Of a stretch of 64,000 nucleotides of DNA, positions 1 to 10,182 are shown one piece after another. The notes beneath the pieces are model-generated. The model had not been told where the DNA came from and made no database searches. It saw only the letters and a list, made by a program, of their open reading frames with translations. The DNA is from Rapana venosa (Eukaryota > Mollusca > Gastropoda > Neogastropoda > Muricidae): assembly GCA_028751875.1 (NCBI GenBank), contig CM054135.1, positions 60,472,229-60,536,228 of the forward strand, read 5' to 3'. The translations under genes and the position numbers were made by a program. Each line of letters begins with the position of its first letter. Position 1 is the stretch's first letter.

Positions 1-468
1 AGACATAAATGTTCATAAATTTAGATATATAGAACATGATGATGATGACTTCAGGTTGCTAAACCTATTATGTAAGCAAACAGTGGAAGATGAAATTCAT
101 TTTGTGCTGTGCTGTCCAGCATTAGAAGATGTAAGATAGAATTACATTCCGGTAAAGTATAGCAGACAGCCTAATTTATTTAGATTCTGTCTACTCATAG
201 CATCTAGTCACCCTGAGATTGTGCGCAGCCTTGCTTTATATTTGTGTAAAGCCTTTAGAATAAGAGATATCTTGGTTTCTTAAGTCATATTTTTTTAACT
301 GATTTGTATTGTGGTGGTTGTGGTTATACAATAATATTTTGGTGTTGGGGTTTCTTTGTGCTTCCTTATTTTTCTCACTAAAATACTAAGCAGCTCGGCA
401 ACCCCCCTTCATGTATGGGCCAGTGGCCTTTTTGTGAATAAATCTTTTGAGTTCGAGTTCGAGTTCGA

Positions 469-511
<43 letters not shown>
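1..511 (+). mobile_element. LINE-A copy 1, 3' end (end of ORF, 3' UTR, tail)
   Basis: Bases 1-282 translate to the last ~93 residues of the LINE-A protein (KQTVEDE, CCPALEDVR, LYLCKAFRIRDILV) and match the better preserved copy at 35.2-36.4 kb on the other strand. An in-frame TAG follows the VR of CCPALEDVR, so this copy is dead. A short AT-rich 3' UTR follows, then a conserved tail (CTAAGCAGCTCGGCAACCCC, an AATAAA signal at about 438, GAGTTC three times) that runs directly into (TC)n. The element continues beyond the left window edge. Confidence 0.85.
471..511. repeat. (TC)n microsatellite
   Basis: About 40 bases of pure TC directly continue the GAGTTC tail of LINE-A copy 1. LINE-A copy 2 starts within ten bases of its end. 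Confidence 0.95.
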
Positions 512-515
<4 letters not shown>

Positions 516-635
516 CTCCACTATAGATCATATGTTTACTCTGCTTGCGTTTGTACAGAAACAGTTTGCTCATAACCCTAAGCTCTATGTAGCATTTATT
601 GACTTTGAAAAAGCATTTGATTCTGTTAACAGGAA

Positions 636-712
636 CTTAATAATAAATAATAATGTATGGAATTTATATAGCGCTGAATCTTGTAAAGCAACAAATCAAA
701 GCAACAAATCAA
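636..712 (-). mobile_element. L2-type LINE 3' tail fragment inside LINE-A copy 2
   Basis: An (AAT)n stretch is followed by GGAATTTATATAGCGCTGAA and TCTTGTAAAGCAACAAATCA. This is the reverse complement of the 3' terminus of the CR1/L2-like LINEs at 20.6 and 24.9 kb, 5'-truncated to a few dozen bases. The last segment (AGCAACAAATCAA) is duplicated in tandem. Confidence 0.75.
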
Positions 713-917
713 AGTAGAGAGTTTATCAACGTTTCCAGGCAAAGATTGAATGACTGCCGTTGGCAGTCATACTTTTTGTAGCTGACTTTTTTGTTATACA
801 GTAATATGTTGTCATTACTATCGCTTTTACCCCCACCAAAAGACTAAGCAGTTCGGCAACCCCCTTCATGTATTGGCCAATAGCCTTTTTGTGAATAAAT
901 CCTTTGAGTTCGAGTTT

Positions 918-957
918 CTCTCTCTCTCTCTCTTCTCTTCTCTCTCTCTCTCTCTCT

Positions 958-1009
<52 letters not shown>

Positions 1010-1016
1010 CATCTCC
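918..1016. repeat. Interrupted (CT)n microsatellite
   Basis: CT repeats with TTCTC and TTTTC interruptions directly continue the tail of LINE-A copy 2. Apparent long Ser/Leu or Arg/Glu reading frames here come only from the repeat. Confidence 0.95.
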
Positions 1017-1594
1017 TCTCCTCCTCACTTTCCCACTTCTACTCATTTCATCTCTTTCTGCTGCGTATGTTCGTGTTTCCGTATACCTAGCGATGGAGTT
1101 GCATCTTTAACGTGCAACATTCGATTCAGGTATCTATTCAATGTTGAAATGTTTGATGATGGGTGATGTTTCAGTGTTTCTCGAAGGAATAAGGACGGCG
1201 TCTGACTTTAAAGTTGCTGGGATCTGACGGAACAATAGTAATTCAACAATGATCCGCGATGATTGGACAGGATCACGGAACAAGATTGATCAAATGGTCT
1301 TTTAACTATGTATATACACCTCAAGCGATGGTACGAGGGTGATATTTAAGTATGTTACTTGGGAGCATGTGGGGGAGAAAACCAACTTAATTATCCAAAA
1401 TGACGCCGATATTGGGGCCAAGGACTTCCACGGACCCGACAAGGGTTGCAGTCAAATGGCGTATAAACTATCGGAAGACAACCTCATGGAGTGGAATACT
1501 GGCTGATTAGGTTATAGAATTGTTCTAGGGGGCTGACGCGGGAATTGTGGAGGATCAAGTTCAAAGTATCATATTAGGCACGTCGAGGAATACT
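1017..1594. other. Unassigned sequence
   Basis: Non-repetitive sequence between a LINE-A tail and a LINE-C 3' end. No reading frame, splice-flanked exon or recognisable repeat was seen. It may be the 5' part of the LINE-C copy that starts at about 1595, but no RT motif can be read here. Confidence 0.4.
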
Positions 1595-1840
1595 ACTGGG
1601 ATATGGCCAAGACTGTCCTACAGGGAACAGTACAAGGAGGGAGACGAAGAAGAGACAGACCGAGAAAACGATGGGAAGACAACATCAGAGAGTGGACTAC
1701 TGGCCTTGAGTGGAATGAATTGCTACGGAAAGCAGAGGACGGCGGGAAGTGGAGGATGCTGGTTGCAAAATCTTCATTAGTGCCCCCCACGGTGTGAGGA
1801 ATAGGCTACGGGATAGGTGAGGTGAGGATTCAGTCATGTG
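1595..1840 (+). mobile_element. LINE-C copy, 3' end of RT ORF
   Basis: Translation 1603-1797 gives AKTVLQGTVQGGRRRRDRPR, then KRWEDNIREW and LLRKAEDGGKW. This is the basic C-terminal region found after the RT domain of LINE-C copies at 7.2 and 13.9 kb (RRRGRPRKSWEDNISEW). The GRPRxxWxD motif is typical of RTE-like and related animal non-LTR retrotransposons. Only the terminal ~65 codons remain, and the sequence is more diverged than the other two copies. Confidence 0.75.
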
Positions 1841-1861
1841 GCCCTGATCAGATCCGAGTCC

Positions 1862-2077
1862 ACGATCCTTCGGATGAGACTATAAACCGAGGCCCCGTGT
1901 GCGAACGCATGCAGAACATCTTGCGCACACGTTAAATCCTGTTCCGCTTTTCGAAAGAGTAGGCCATTGTGTGCCGGTGGGAAGAGGTGACAAAATTTAC
2001 AAAACCGCACACACACGGGGACTGGATGTAAAAAAAAAGCACATGAGTGCTTATTCCATTATCCTAGTTTTTTATAT
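1862..2077 (+). mobile_element. tRNA-derived SINE (family S1), 5'-truncated
   Basis: It starts inside the body (CCTTCGGATGAGACTATAAA) and runs through the conserved blocks CAGAACATCTTGCGCACACG and AGAGTAGGCCATTGTG to the 3' tail GGGGACTGGATGT, AAGCACATGAGTGCTTATTC, CATTATCCT. The tRNA-like head found in full copies (45.9, 6.8 and 40.8 kb) is missing. Confidence 0.85.
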
Positions 2078-2094
2078 ATAAAAAGTCATCTGAG

Positions 2095-2172
2095 CGCTTT
2101 GATTTGTTGCTTTACAAGATTCAGTGCTATATAAATTCCATACATTATTATTATTATTATTATTATTATTTC
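2095..2172 (+). mobile_element. L2-type LINE 3' tail fragment
   Basis: GCTTTGATTTGTTGCTTTAC, AAGATTCAGTGCTATATAAA and TTCCATACA lead into (TTA)n. This is the same terminal unit as at 636, 14572 and 31945, in plus orientation and severely 5'-truncated. It directly follows the S1 SINE tail. Confidence 0.75.
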
Positions 2173-2181
2173 GTTGACAAT

Positions 2182-2316
2182 GATGGCAAAACTGGTTGGA
2201 CAAACATTGCATCGGGTATATGCCTAGATGGCAAAACTGGTTGGACAAACATTGCATCGGGTATATGCCTAGATGGCAAAACTGGTTGGACAAACATTGC
2301 ATTGGGTATATGCCTA
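2182..2316. repeat. 45-bp tandem repeat, three copies
   Basis: Three consecutive 45-bp units start at 2182, 2227 and 2272, each beginning GATGGCAAAACTGGTTGGAC. They are nearly identical; the third has ATTGGG where the first two have ATCGGG. Because 45 is divisible by three, frames on both strands stay open, which explains repeat-encoded ORFs here. Confidence 0.95.
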
Positions 2317-2641
2317 GGCACAGCACCATGTGCGTGTATGTGTGTGCGCACGCACGCTTGATGTAGGCTTATGCATAGGTGTGAGCTTCTATGCATGTGT
2401 GTGTCTATGCTTTGTTGTAGGCCTACGCGTATTTGCATCGTGTATTGTTATTATTGTTAATACGCGTATTGTACACGCATCTGAGACATGTATAGGCGGA
2501 GGAAGGAGGGAGGCACGTAACGACTGACATACACGTTCATGCATGATATACATGCTGGTGTCTGTAAGTGTTGTTATAGTCTCTGCACTGGTCAGTTTCT
2601 TTTTCTGTCATTTACTGTTTTATCATTGTGTTCTCTCCCAG

Positions 2642-2751
2642 GATTTCTGAATCTGTGCCTGCGCCAGAAGAAAAAATGCCGCTACAGCAGCATCGTATCC
2701 AGAATGGATGACTCCTTCCAAAACTCCACCACCCAGATCACTCGTGTCTGA
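2642..2751 (+). CDS. Probable terminal coding exon of a membrane protein (partial gene)
   Basis: A pyrimidine-rich tract ending TTCTCTCCCAG (acceptor AG at 2640-2641) precedes an open frame coding for FLNLCLRQKKKCRYSSIVSR, then MDDSFQNSTTQITRV and a TGA at 2749-2751. The first codon is split (two bases in this exon). A short hydrophobic start, a basic LRQKKKCR stretch, a Ser/Thr-rich tail and a final ITRV, which fits the class I PDZ ligand pattern S/T-X-V, suggest the cytoplasmic C-terminus of a receptor, channel or transporter. Upstream exons would lie left of the window. I do not recognise the family. The splice-site context and base composition support an exon, but a chance frame of 35 codons cannot be excluded. 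Confidence 0.4.
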
Positions 2752-4750
2752 TCCATCTTCCACCTCCACACAACACAAACGCTTCACGGCACTCAGCCTG
2801 CCGCCCCCTGCCCTTCAGTTGCAGCCACTGCCTAAAACGAGGTTCCGGTCCGATGACGTCATCCGGTTTTAACGCAGCTTTTGACGTCATTTCGGTGTCT
2901 AAACTACGATAGTGACAGCCCTGCCATGACGTCAAAACTTGTTGCTGTCATTATGATCAGTGTTGTAAAAGATACTGCTCCAACCGATACCATTCGCAAA
3001 CAATGAATGGTTGTCAGGAGCGCACAGGTGTACATCAAGGAAGTGTAAAAGTTTGTAAATGGTTTGAAATTGTTTTAAAAACAAACTGACATGAGAAAAG
3101 TAACTTTATCTGTATCATTCTGGTCCTCATTGCTATCATGTGACTAACTGGTCATAGTCTGTACATTGTATACCGTTTTAGTGACTGATTTTCTTGTCAG
3201 GATCTTGAATCTAACATTGAAGTTTCAGGAGTTCATACTGTAATCGTTGTAGTGAGAGGATGTGTGCATAGCGCCGTGCCATACTTTTTCCATGTTTCTG
3301 CTTAGTAGTAAGAATATGAGTAGGCAACATTTCTAACGTAATGTAGCAGGTACACATTTATTTAAACCCATGTGTTCGTTGACATGTGTTATTTCTGGGT
3401 GCTATTATACTGTACCTATGTACTGTACATGAAGTGGCCGTCATTTGAACTGACTGTAGAGGGTCTATCCAAGTTGCCCCTTTAAGTGGCATAATTTCGT
3501 ATTGTTTTGTATACTTTTTAGTAACGTGATTTGTTTCTGGCTTCATGTGGATTGATGTCGCAGACGGCTGAGATACGAGCCACCATTGTCATTGATGTGA
3601 TCTAATATCATAGCTGGCTGCCAATGGTCTATTGAAATAACTGCTTTCTGTTGCGTGTTAACATTCTCTGTAAATTAAGGTGCGGCTTGCCCAAAATAAC
3701 ATGTCAGACAGATCTAGAACAATTCCATATTGACAAATAGTATAACTTTGAGCCAGAAGCTATTGCATCTTTTGCAGGATACACTCACCTTTACACAAAG
3801 TGATGTGGATGTAAATATATTATGTACATCAGTGTTTACATTTTTTTCCAGGAGTTTACTCATGATAAATGTTCAAACAGATTAATTTCGGTGGTTCTAA
3901 ATAGCAAAACACAAAACCCTGCATATTGGTTTGACTGAATCTTTGTTATCTCTAGGAGATGCAGGGCATTTGCTGCAGTTATCTACAAGTCCTTACATTG
4001 CTAGTTTACCTCTTCACAGAACATCCTGATTATTTTCAGATTACTGTCCAAGCTCCTTCACCAAGTTCAATCTGGTCATCCTATTTTTCCCTGAGGAGTC
4101 CAGTCCACTTCATACTAAGCGGTGTTGTTTGATCTTTGAGTGCTAAAGTGATCAATCTTCTTTCCCCTCCAGTTCTTGTGGTACATTATCATGGTCTGGC
4201 TGCTTTTACCCTGAAATTCTCTACCGGAAGTTTAACGTACGAGACCTATCCATTACAGAATGCATGTTTCTGCGTGTTTTATGAAAATATTAATTTATCA
4301 TAGAATATCTGTGTTTCAGGGCCATACAAAAGCACTCACTTGACATCGATGTTAAGTAGATCTAGTCTCACTAAGGTAGAAAACAGATGCTTCCACTGAT
4401 GGAGATAAGATGTGCATACTCTTTCATTTACTTGAAGATTATGAGCTCACCCAGGCCAAATTATCTTTTTTCAAGAAAAGTAAACTTGCTTCTATAACTT
4501 GTTGTACATCGTTGGTTGCTTCTATAATTTGTTGTACCACGTCGGTTGTTTCAATCTCACACGTGTTGATTCTCAACTTGGGTGTTTGGGCATTTCGTTT
4601 CCAAATAGATCTATAGGTCTATCAAGTGTTGACTGTTGTGCGTGTAGTAAAATAAATTGTTGTAGCGTGCTGTGTCCTAGGTCTATGTGAAGTCGATATA
4701 CTTAGTAATAGATTCTGCAATAGAGTCCGCTGGGTCTGGCGAGTCATTAC
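2752..4750 (+). other. Unique sequence, possible 3' UTR of the 2.64-kb exon
   Basis: About 2 kb of non-repetitive DNA with no substantial ORF follows the candidate stop codon. AATAAA-type signals occur on the plus strand, for example near 4650. No LINE or SINE was recognised, unlike flanking DNA, which fits a transcribed 3' UTR. The extent is unknown. Confidence 0.35.
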
Positions 4751-4754
4751 GTCA

Positions 4755-5135
4755 GTCTGTCACCATCGAGAAAATTATAACAAACGGTAAGTGCCCTTGC
4801 AGAACCCCAGTATGGGTGTTGAAAGTCTGCAACACATTTAAATTACAGAAAACATAGTTCGGTATTTTCAACTGATCGCTGAAGTACCATAACTGGTTTG
4901 GTGGACGTAAGGTATACAGATAATCAGTACTTAACAACGCCCCCCCCCCAAAAAAAAAAAAAAAATTAACAGTATTGCCAGTGTCAAAAGCTCTCTTGAA
5001 ATCTATCAACCTGATGCGGATAGGGGGCCGTATACCACTCTAGATGATGCTGTTAGACGATGCATAGTGTGACGATCCGATCTTTGCACTGACTCCCAGC
5101 TTGAAATCCTGTTTGCTCATTCTCTGCTTTGCCGT
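4755..5135 (-). mobile_element. Degenerate LINE RT fragment
   Basis: Minus-strand translations in more than one frame give TGFQAGSQCKDRIVTLCIV (compare the RT pattern QAGFRxGRSTxDQI), then MIDFKRAFDTGNT (motif A, IDFxKAFD), and further on TGVLQG (compare GVRQG, motif B). The order matches an RT domain. A/T homopolymer and C-run insertions and frameshifts show it is an old fossil. Confidence 0.6.
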
Positions 5136-5221
5136 CTAGATCTACAACTGTACTTTTTTTTTTCTACGACCTGCACAGATGTTGTTGGGTAGAAACGTCA
5201 GCTATATTTTTCATCGGTTCG

Positions 5222-5290
5222 TAAGTGGGGGGGGGGTTTGGGAGGGTTGTTGGGGGGGGGGGGGGTGGCTTTTTTTTTGGGGGGGTACCT
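5222..5290. repeat. G-rich low-complexity tract
   Basis: Several runs of 7-14 G are interrupted by T. It is one of many poly-G tracts in the window. Confidence 0.85.
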
Positions 5291-6219
5291 TTTTCTGCCA
5301 CAACGGCACCTTGAAAATTTAAGAGTTAAGTTTATGAATATTCTGCTTTGGGTTCTTTGTCCACGCTCAGTGGTTCTAAATGGGCTCCATTGTTGTTGGT
5401 CATCCCAGTGCCTTCTCTTCCCATGCCATGCTGTCTCCCTGCATTCTCACTCTCAGCTTTAGCATTTCAATCATCCGAGGTTACACTTTTGTTTCTTTGG
5501 GTAGCTGCTGCTCTGGCTTGAAATTCACATGCACAGCTGTCTTTCTTTCGTTGTCGGGCTTTAAACTTTAGCTATGTTCTAATTCAGTGTGCATAGAACT
5601 ATACAGACTGCTTCCAAAGTTGGGACGGAACCAGCAGGTCAGAGCTTATTGCTGATTCCTACTACTACTGCTACTACTTAACAAGGCCTACTATCACCTT
5701 GACTACTACTACTTCTTATATTACTACAACCATCACTACTACCACCATTACTACTGCTACTACTAATAGTAATAATAATCTAATGGGCTTACTATACTGC
5801 TGAACCAATTATTGTAGCTAATGATTTATCAGTGCATAACTGAGAACTAAAAATAGATCTGATAGTTTTTTTTATCTACTTCTACATTAATTGTATATTT
5901 AGTCTTGGATAAGCATACAGTTTTATGTTTAGAGAACAGCAGCTGTTAACAGTTTTTAACAAATAAAAAAAAATTTTAAGTAGAAAAACACAGGTGATGT
6001 TGAAAGTGAACATACTTAGTCATAAACCTGTTTACAGTATGAAGTTAATAAACTGGAGCAAACTTTTTAGGCTTTGTTACTTACAGCCATTCTAGAGATT
6101 TTTTGATTTATTGATCATTGATTCAGTGACATGTACCTTTGAAATTGTTACTTTTTTTTCATGTTCATGATAAGAAATCGTATTTGTTTGTCCCTATTCA
6201 AAGCTTTTTTTTTCATTCT
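5291..6219. other. Intergenic sequence with an ACT/CTA-rich stretch
   Basis: A degenerate trinucleotide (CTA/ACT)n region lies at about 5655-5780. The rest is AT-rich, with no gene, RNA or recognised mobile element. Confidence 0.5.
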
Positions 6220-6790
6220 TTTATATCGAGCGTGGTTACCAGTTGGATGGGTGACCGTTTGCGCGCCTTGGCTTCAGTACAGTTCCCCCAGTTCACCCAG
6301 CTGTAAATGGGTACCTGCCCTCTTTAGGGTCAGGGAAGGTAAAGCAGCGAGGGAGAGGAGATGGGCACCGCCCTCAATATGCTGGCCCTAGAGAAGTGAG
6401 GTCTCTGACGCCTCGCTCCCCAACGACCTTATAGGTTATGGGACTCCTTTACCTTTACCTTTATATCGAGGATAATGGAATAAGCACTCATGTGCTGTTT
6501 TACATCCAGTCCCCGTGTGTATGCAGTTTTGTGAATTTTGTCATCTGTTCCCACCGGCACACAATGGCCTACTCTTACGAAAAGCGGAACAGGATTTAAC
6601 GTGTGCGCAAGATGTTCTGCGTGCGTTCGCACACAGGGCCTCGGTTTATAGTCTCATACGAAGGACTTTTGGGGAGAGTGGAGTCGGCACTGATGTTAAC
6701 TCCAGAGGAAAATATCCCCTTGAACGGGAATCGAACCCGGGTTGTCAGATTGCGAGCACAATGTTCTAACCACTAGGCTATCCCGTCCCC
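6200..6790 (-). mobile_element. tRNA-derived SINE S1, full length, interrupted by a 5S-type SINE
   Basis: Reading the minus strand from 6790: the head GGGGACGGGATAGCCTAGTG carries a tRNA A-box-like TAGCCTAGTGG, and GGGTTCGATTCCC is a B-box-like element. The S1 body follows (CTGGAGTTAAC, AGAACATCTTGCGCACACGT), then the GGGGACTGGATGTAAAA tail. The tail is split by a second SINE at 6231-6459. The complete internal Pol III promoter elements mark this as one of the best S1 copies. Confidence 0.85.
6220..6470 (+). mobile_element. tRNA/5S chimeric SINE (family S2), 5'-truncated, nested in S1
   Basis: The insert 6231-6459 is flanked by the 11-bp direct repeat TTTATATCGAG (6220-6230 and 6460-6470), a target-site duplication. 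It starts inside the 5S-like part (GTTACCAGTTGGATGGGTGA, CCG), runs through the body CAGCTGTAAATGGGTACCTG and ends in (CTTTAC)n. The fuller copy lies at 10183-10468 on the minus strand. Confidence 0.8.
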
Positions 6791-7248
6791 GTCTATCAAG
6801 CTGCAACTTTGCTGAACAGAGTTTTGTTTCAATGTTGCTTTCATTTTGAGGACAACCATTCAAAACGAAAAACAAAACAAAACAAGTGAACTAATAAATG
6901 CATACCACATATAGTCACTATAGATTTCTCTGCACTGAATTTGGGCTGCTCCTACAGAGAGCATGTCTCCACAAGCACAATCAACTATGTTTTCTTTGTT
7001 TCTTCTTTTTTTGAGGGAGGCCGAGAGGGTGGTTTTCAGACCTCTCTCTTGATTATCTTTCAAAATGCTATTTTCTTTCCCTTAACATACTATAATGGTT
7101 AGTACCATTTTTGGTAAGTTTGTTACGTGCTGTGTTTTGTTATCAATTTTCTCATCTTATTTTTCTTTTTACTTGAACAGACAGTAGACTATCTGTAACA
7201 AACATTATTTTGATATGTAACTGATATTTGAACTGTTTCCAGCTTCTG

Positions 7249-7895
7249 GTCAGTTCAAAGCTTCAAGTACCTGGGAGCCATTGTATCAGACCAGGGATCC
7301 AAGCCAGAAGTAGTATGCAGGACTGCACACACAATAACAGCACTGTCAAAACTAAACACCGTCTGGAGAGATAAAAATATCTCACTTATCTCCAAGATCA
7401 GACTAATGCGCTCCCTTGTCATATCCATATTTCTGTATGCCTGTGAATCATGGACCCTGACTGCAGATTTGGAGAGAAGAGAACAGGCGGTGGAGATGAG
7501 ATGCTTTCGGTGGAGATGAGATGCTTTCGGAGACTCCTTGGCATCTCCTACAAAGACCACATAAGCAACGAAAGCGTGCATAACAGAATCCAACAAACCA
7601 TTGGACCCTATGAGAACCTTCTAACGATCGTGACAAAGCGTAAACTTAAATGGTATGGGCATGTCACAAGATCCAAAGGACTTGCAAAGACAGTTTTACA
7701 AGGCACTGTCCAAGGAGGAAGAAGAAGAGGCAGACCAAGGAAGAGCTGGGAGGATAACATCAGCGAATGGACAGGCCTAGACCTCAACAAAACCCTGAGA
7801 AAGGCAGAATAGAGAGAGGAATGGAGGGAACTGGTTGTTGAGTCTTTGAGGGTGCCCCCACGGTCGTCAGACTACGGGACAGATAGATAGATAGA
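7249..7895 (+). mobile_element. LINE-C copy 2 (3' part of RT ORF and GATA tail)
   Basis: The frame encodes FKYLGAIVSDQGSKPEV, WRDKNISLISKIRLMRSL, ESWTLTADLER and, after the body, KLKWYGHVTRSKGLAKTVLQ and RRRGRPRKSWEDNISEW. It ends in (GATA)n. It is almost identical to the copy at 14171-14850 but lacks its 58-bp insertion, and it carries a 20-bp tandem duplication (7491-7510 and 7511-7530) that shifts the frame. It is 5'-truncated at about 7249. Confidence 0.85.
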
Positions 7896-8278
7896 TAGAA
7901 CTGATATTGCTTTTCTCTGACACATACATACATGTACACATAATGGTTCATCCCTCACATTTTTCCAGTTTTAAGTAAACTGGACAGACATACGATTACA
8001 TGTAGTATGAAACCTTTGATATGCTCTCTTCTCTTCTTCTTTGACTCCATGAGTTGTCAGTGCACTGCTTTGTTTGTTTGTTTGCTTGTTCGTTTGCTTC
8101 ATTTTGTTTTCTTTCTCATGGTATGTTGTAGGCAAATTGAATCTGGTGGATCCCATCCCTCTCTAGCTACCAGGGTGCATGCTGGGTATGTTCATGACAT
8201 CCATTTTACCAGCCTTACTAGGTCTATTCCTGTCTCTCTCCCTGCTCTCTTTTCTGTTCCTGTCTCACCAAATCTCAA
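7896..8278. other. Intergenic sequence
   Basis: No gene or recognised repeat apart from the short (GATA)n at its start and a few TTTG repeats near 8070-8100. Confidence 0.5.
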
Positions 8279-8609
8279 ATTCTTCTTCTTCAAACGCTCA
8301 GACAGCAACTATTGTTTTCTGTCATATGTGCGAAAATGAGTTGTGCTGCCGTTAAGCACCTGACAAGTTAGGTCCAACACATCCGACTCGGCGTGGGAGA
8401 TAATTATTATCTTTTAAGTCTTTCTGAGAAAAAAAATGGCAGTATAATGGACCAAGAAGGCAGGAAATAGAAAAGAAGGAGGTGACAAGAAGAAAAGGAA
8501 CAAGACAGTTCAACAAAGAGAGGGATAGAAAAGAGGAAATTCCAAGCACAGAATTTCCAGAAGGTGGGGATGCTATTTATACGGACTGGCCCCCAGCATC
8601 TCCACAGGG
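8279..8609 (-). mobile_element. SINE family S4, near full length
   Basis: Minus-strand element of ~330 bp. Its 3' end on the minus strand is (GAA)n, seen here as TTCTTCTTCTTC at the low-coordinate end. It contains CAGACAGCAACTATTG, AAGCACCTGACAAGTTAG, TCTTTTAAGTCTTTCTGAG and, at the other end, GATGCTATTTATACGG. It matches copies at 19710-20028, 20363-20607 plus 24293-24386, and 29893-30040. Confidence 0.75.
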
Positions 8610-9441
8610 AAATGATCTCAAGTGATATAGCAGCAAGAGTGATTAGTACCTCTTATAACATTGAAGAACAAAATGCAGTCTCACAGTAAGCAGAATAATT
8701 CGATCAAACTGCAAGAGCAAAAAATGTTTTTAATCAATGAAGCAGATGGAAAGACATTAGTATAAAGACTGACTCTCTCCCTCAAATAATCAATGTATTA
8801 CACAATCCCCCCATGCTCTTCCTACCCATTTGTAAGTAACAAGCGTGCACAGGCATCTATCTAAACGTGTGTGCGAGAACTAATGTTCACAATATCATTA
8901 GCATCTTCTGATCATACACCCCGCCAAAAATAAAACTTGAGAGAGTCGTACCAGACAACCCATTTTGACAGCAAAATTCTTCACTTTCTGTAAATTTATG
9001 ACTGACATAGTCACAATGAATATTTCTCAAAACAAATCACCTTGTGGCAATGAGGACTACGCATATAAAAGAGATGAAATCATTGATTCCTCTACATGAA
9101 TGTTTCATATTTGCATCGAAGATTTCTTTCACGAATAAAGCATGAAAATTGCATTGGTATATCAAGAAGAAAAGAGATATAAAAAAAAAAGGAAAGATAA
9201 CACAGCACACAAAGTTTAAATCACAAGTCAATGAGTCAAAAAAATATAACAATTCCTGTAAAGATATTAAAGTATACATATAAAACATCCTCTGTAACAC
9301 AAGATAATTCAGTTTGATTATATACTTTACAATATGCAAAGTAAAAACAGCTATCTGTGTGAAGTCCAAAATTTGTTAAATGAGTTCTGCTTAAAGAGAA
9401 GAATTGCATTTAGCTTGTACATCAATTTTTTTTAATATTTT

Positions 9442-9484
<43 letters not shown>

Positions 9485-9700
9485 GCTGTCTTTCTGTCTG
9501 GCTGTCTATCCATCCCTCTCTCTGTCTATCTATCTAAAAAATATGTGTGTGTGTGCAGTTTAATTTGATATATAAACATTCATGAACTGCTTATATATAT
9601 TACCAGTCAGTTGGTGATCTTACGATAAGACAGTATGAAGAACCAGACATCTGATTGTGTAAAGTAAACGGTACTTAACATACTTGGTAAACTTCTCTCT

Positions 9701-9754
<54 letters not shown>

Positions 9755-9965
9755 GTTAAGTAACACATTTAAACTTTTCCATTTTACCTATTCACCAAAG
9801 TCACTCTACATGTGTGAATACACACATATACATGAAAGCACCACATCAAATACACAGAAATTATCAAGCACACAAAAGTGCAGTGTATACATTCTCTCTC
9901 TCTCTCTCTCTCTGTTTTAGAAAAAATTAATTAAATGGGGGGGGGGGGGGGGGGTGCTGCGATTG
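8610..9965. other. AT-rich intergenic sequence with (TC)n and poly-G tracts
   Basis: It holds (TC)n at 9448-9482, 9694-9749 and 9893-9913, and poly-G at about 9937-9954. No coding region or RNA gene was recognised. Confidence 0.6.
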
Positions 9966-10025
9966 TTGCATAGGCAAAAATCTCACCATCAGTGTACCTT
10001 GGAGCTCTAGCCAAGGAACAAAAAC
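9966..10025 (-). mobile_element. SINE family S3 fragment
   Basis: The reverse complement reads CTTGGCTAGAGCTCCAAGG, then GGTGAGATTTTTGCCTATGC, the 5' block of S3. Other copies: 15455, 19487, 30968, 41308, 53575 and 59350. Confidence 0.65.
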
Positions 10026-10182
10026 CAACAAAAAAAAATAACAACTTTTTTTTTTTTAACCCCATTCTTTTTCCAAACGAGAGAAAAATTACAATGCAAC
10101 AAAAACATTAAGCTCGCACTCGTCAAGCTAGTATGCATAATCTGTTCAATTTGCTCAGTTAATTCCTCACAATCAAAAAGTA

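Larger units (their letters stand above)
520..1016 (+). mobile_element. LINE-A copy 2, internally deleted, ending in (CT)n
   Basis: It starts directly after (TC)n with an RT fragment (MFTLLAF, then the RT motif A stretch LYVAFIDFEKAFDSVNRN, 532-636). It jumps to a downstream ORF piece at 714-775 that matches LINE-A near 35.65-35.70 kb, then to the 3' UTR and the same AAGACTAAGCAGTTCGGC tail, AATAAA and GAGTTCGAG before (CT)n. Most of the ORF is missing. An L2-type LINE tail is inserted at about 636-712. Confidence 0.8.

Noticed and set aside
873..1166. Ser/Leu- and Arg/Glu-rich frames
   Set aside because: Microsatellite translation next to a LINE-A tail.
6700..6790. Possible tRNA gene (A and B boxes)
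   Set aside because: This is the head of an S1 SINE; the sequence continues into the SINE body and cannot form a full cloverleaf with an acceptor stem.
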